From Oscillospiraceae bacterium (GTDB taxonomy: Bacteria; Bacillota; Clostridia; Oscillospirales; Acutalibacteraceae), in assembly GCA_003514385.1 (NCBI GenBank), contig DOQR01000002.1, forward strand, positions 124,001 through 188,000: 64,000 nt of DNA, read 5' to 3'. Numbering within the stretch: position 1 is the stretch's first letter; every line of letters starts with the position of its first letter. The position numbers and the translations under genes were made by a program. The notes below the pieces were generated by a model that worked only from the letters and a program-made list of their open reading frames with translations, made no database searches and was not told the origin of the DNA. This document shows, piece after piece, positions 62,012-64,000 of this stretch.

Positions 62012-64000
<1,989 letters not shown>

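Overview
This window is a 64 kb piece of chromosome from a member of the Bacillota, most likely a gut-type Clostridia (Oscillospirales or Ruminococcus-like). This assignment is an inference. It rests on spoVAC/spoVAD sporulation genes, an HrcA/CIRCE heat-shock operon, a V/A-type ATPase, a Na+-pump decarboxylase, a single-chain GlyRS, Rex, an L27 with a cleavable N-terminal extension next to Prp, and Thr-rich lipoprotein linkers. Coding DNA is moderately GC-rich, intergenic DNA is AT-rich, and consensus -35/-10 promoters (usually 17 bp spacing) and hairpin-plus-T terminators are easy to read.

Layout. 0-8.5 kb: the end of rpmE, a LysM/G5/M23 envelope peptidase, a broken GNAT gene, two paralogous lipoproteins and two paralogous secreted PHP-domain proteins. 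8.7-17.5 kb: a complete nine-gene V/A-ATPase operon. 17.5-25.3 kb (minus strand): GNAT, YhhN-like protein, rarA, a four-gene Na+-translocating oxaloacetate decarboxylase and glyS. 25.5-29.0 kb: GPH symporter and lepA. 29.1-32.2 kb: a TetR regulator divergent from two tiny tandem peptide genes, then a GHKL sensor kinase and a phosphatase. 32.3-38.0 kb: hrcA-grpE-dnaK-dnaJ, with a tandem hairpin repeat and a RAYT (REP-associated transposase) inserted between dnaK and dnaJ. 38.1-44.8 kb: lon-engB, a small palindrome-bounded element, lgt-folD-pspC and rplU-prp-rpmA. 45.4-49.4 kb: a G5/3D cell-wall protein, an orphan ABC ATPase and spoVAC-spoVAD plus a 54-aa peptide. 49.5-50.0 kb: a cluster of GTAG-headed REP-like hairpins. 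50.6-60.7 kb: one gene for a 3384-residue secreted repeat protein. 60.8-64 kb: rex and the 3' part of a GH2 beta-galactosidase.

How the parts fit. The V/A-ATPase, Na+-pump decarboxylase, GPH symporter and Rex suggest a fermentative anaerobe whose ion gradients and redox state are tightly managed. The beta-galactosidase suggests glycoside use. The large repeat protein, G5/3D and M23 proteins and lipoproteins form a substantial envelope investment.

The most unusual parts are three. First, the TetR-controlled pair of 38-aa and 28-aa hydrophobic peptides (29.66-30.13 kb) has a perfect 12-bp inverted-repeat operator, face-to-face promoters and its own terminator, and lies beside an orphan AgrC-like kinase. 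Second, a RAYT sits inside the heat-shock operon, flanked by and containing GTAG-type REP palindromes, with a REP cluster of the same style 13 kb away. Third, a run of 777-bp (259-aa) units in the surface protein shows signs of recent homogenisation.
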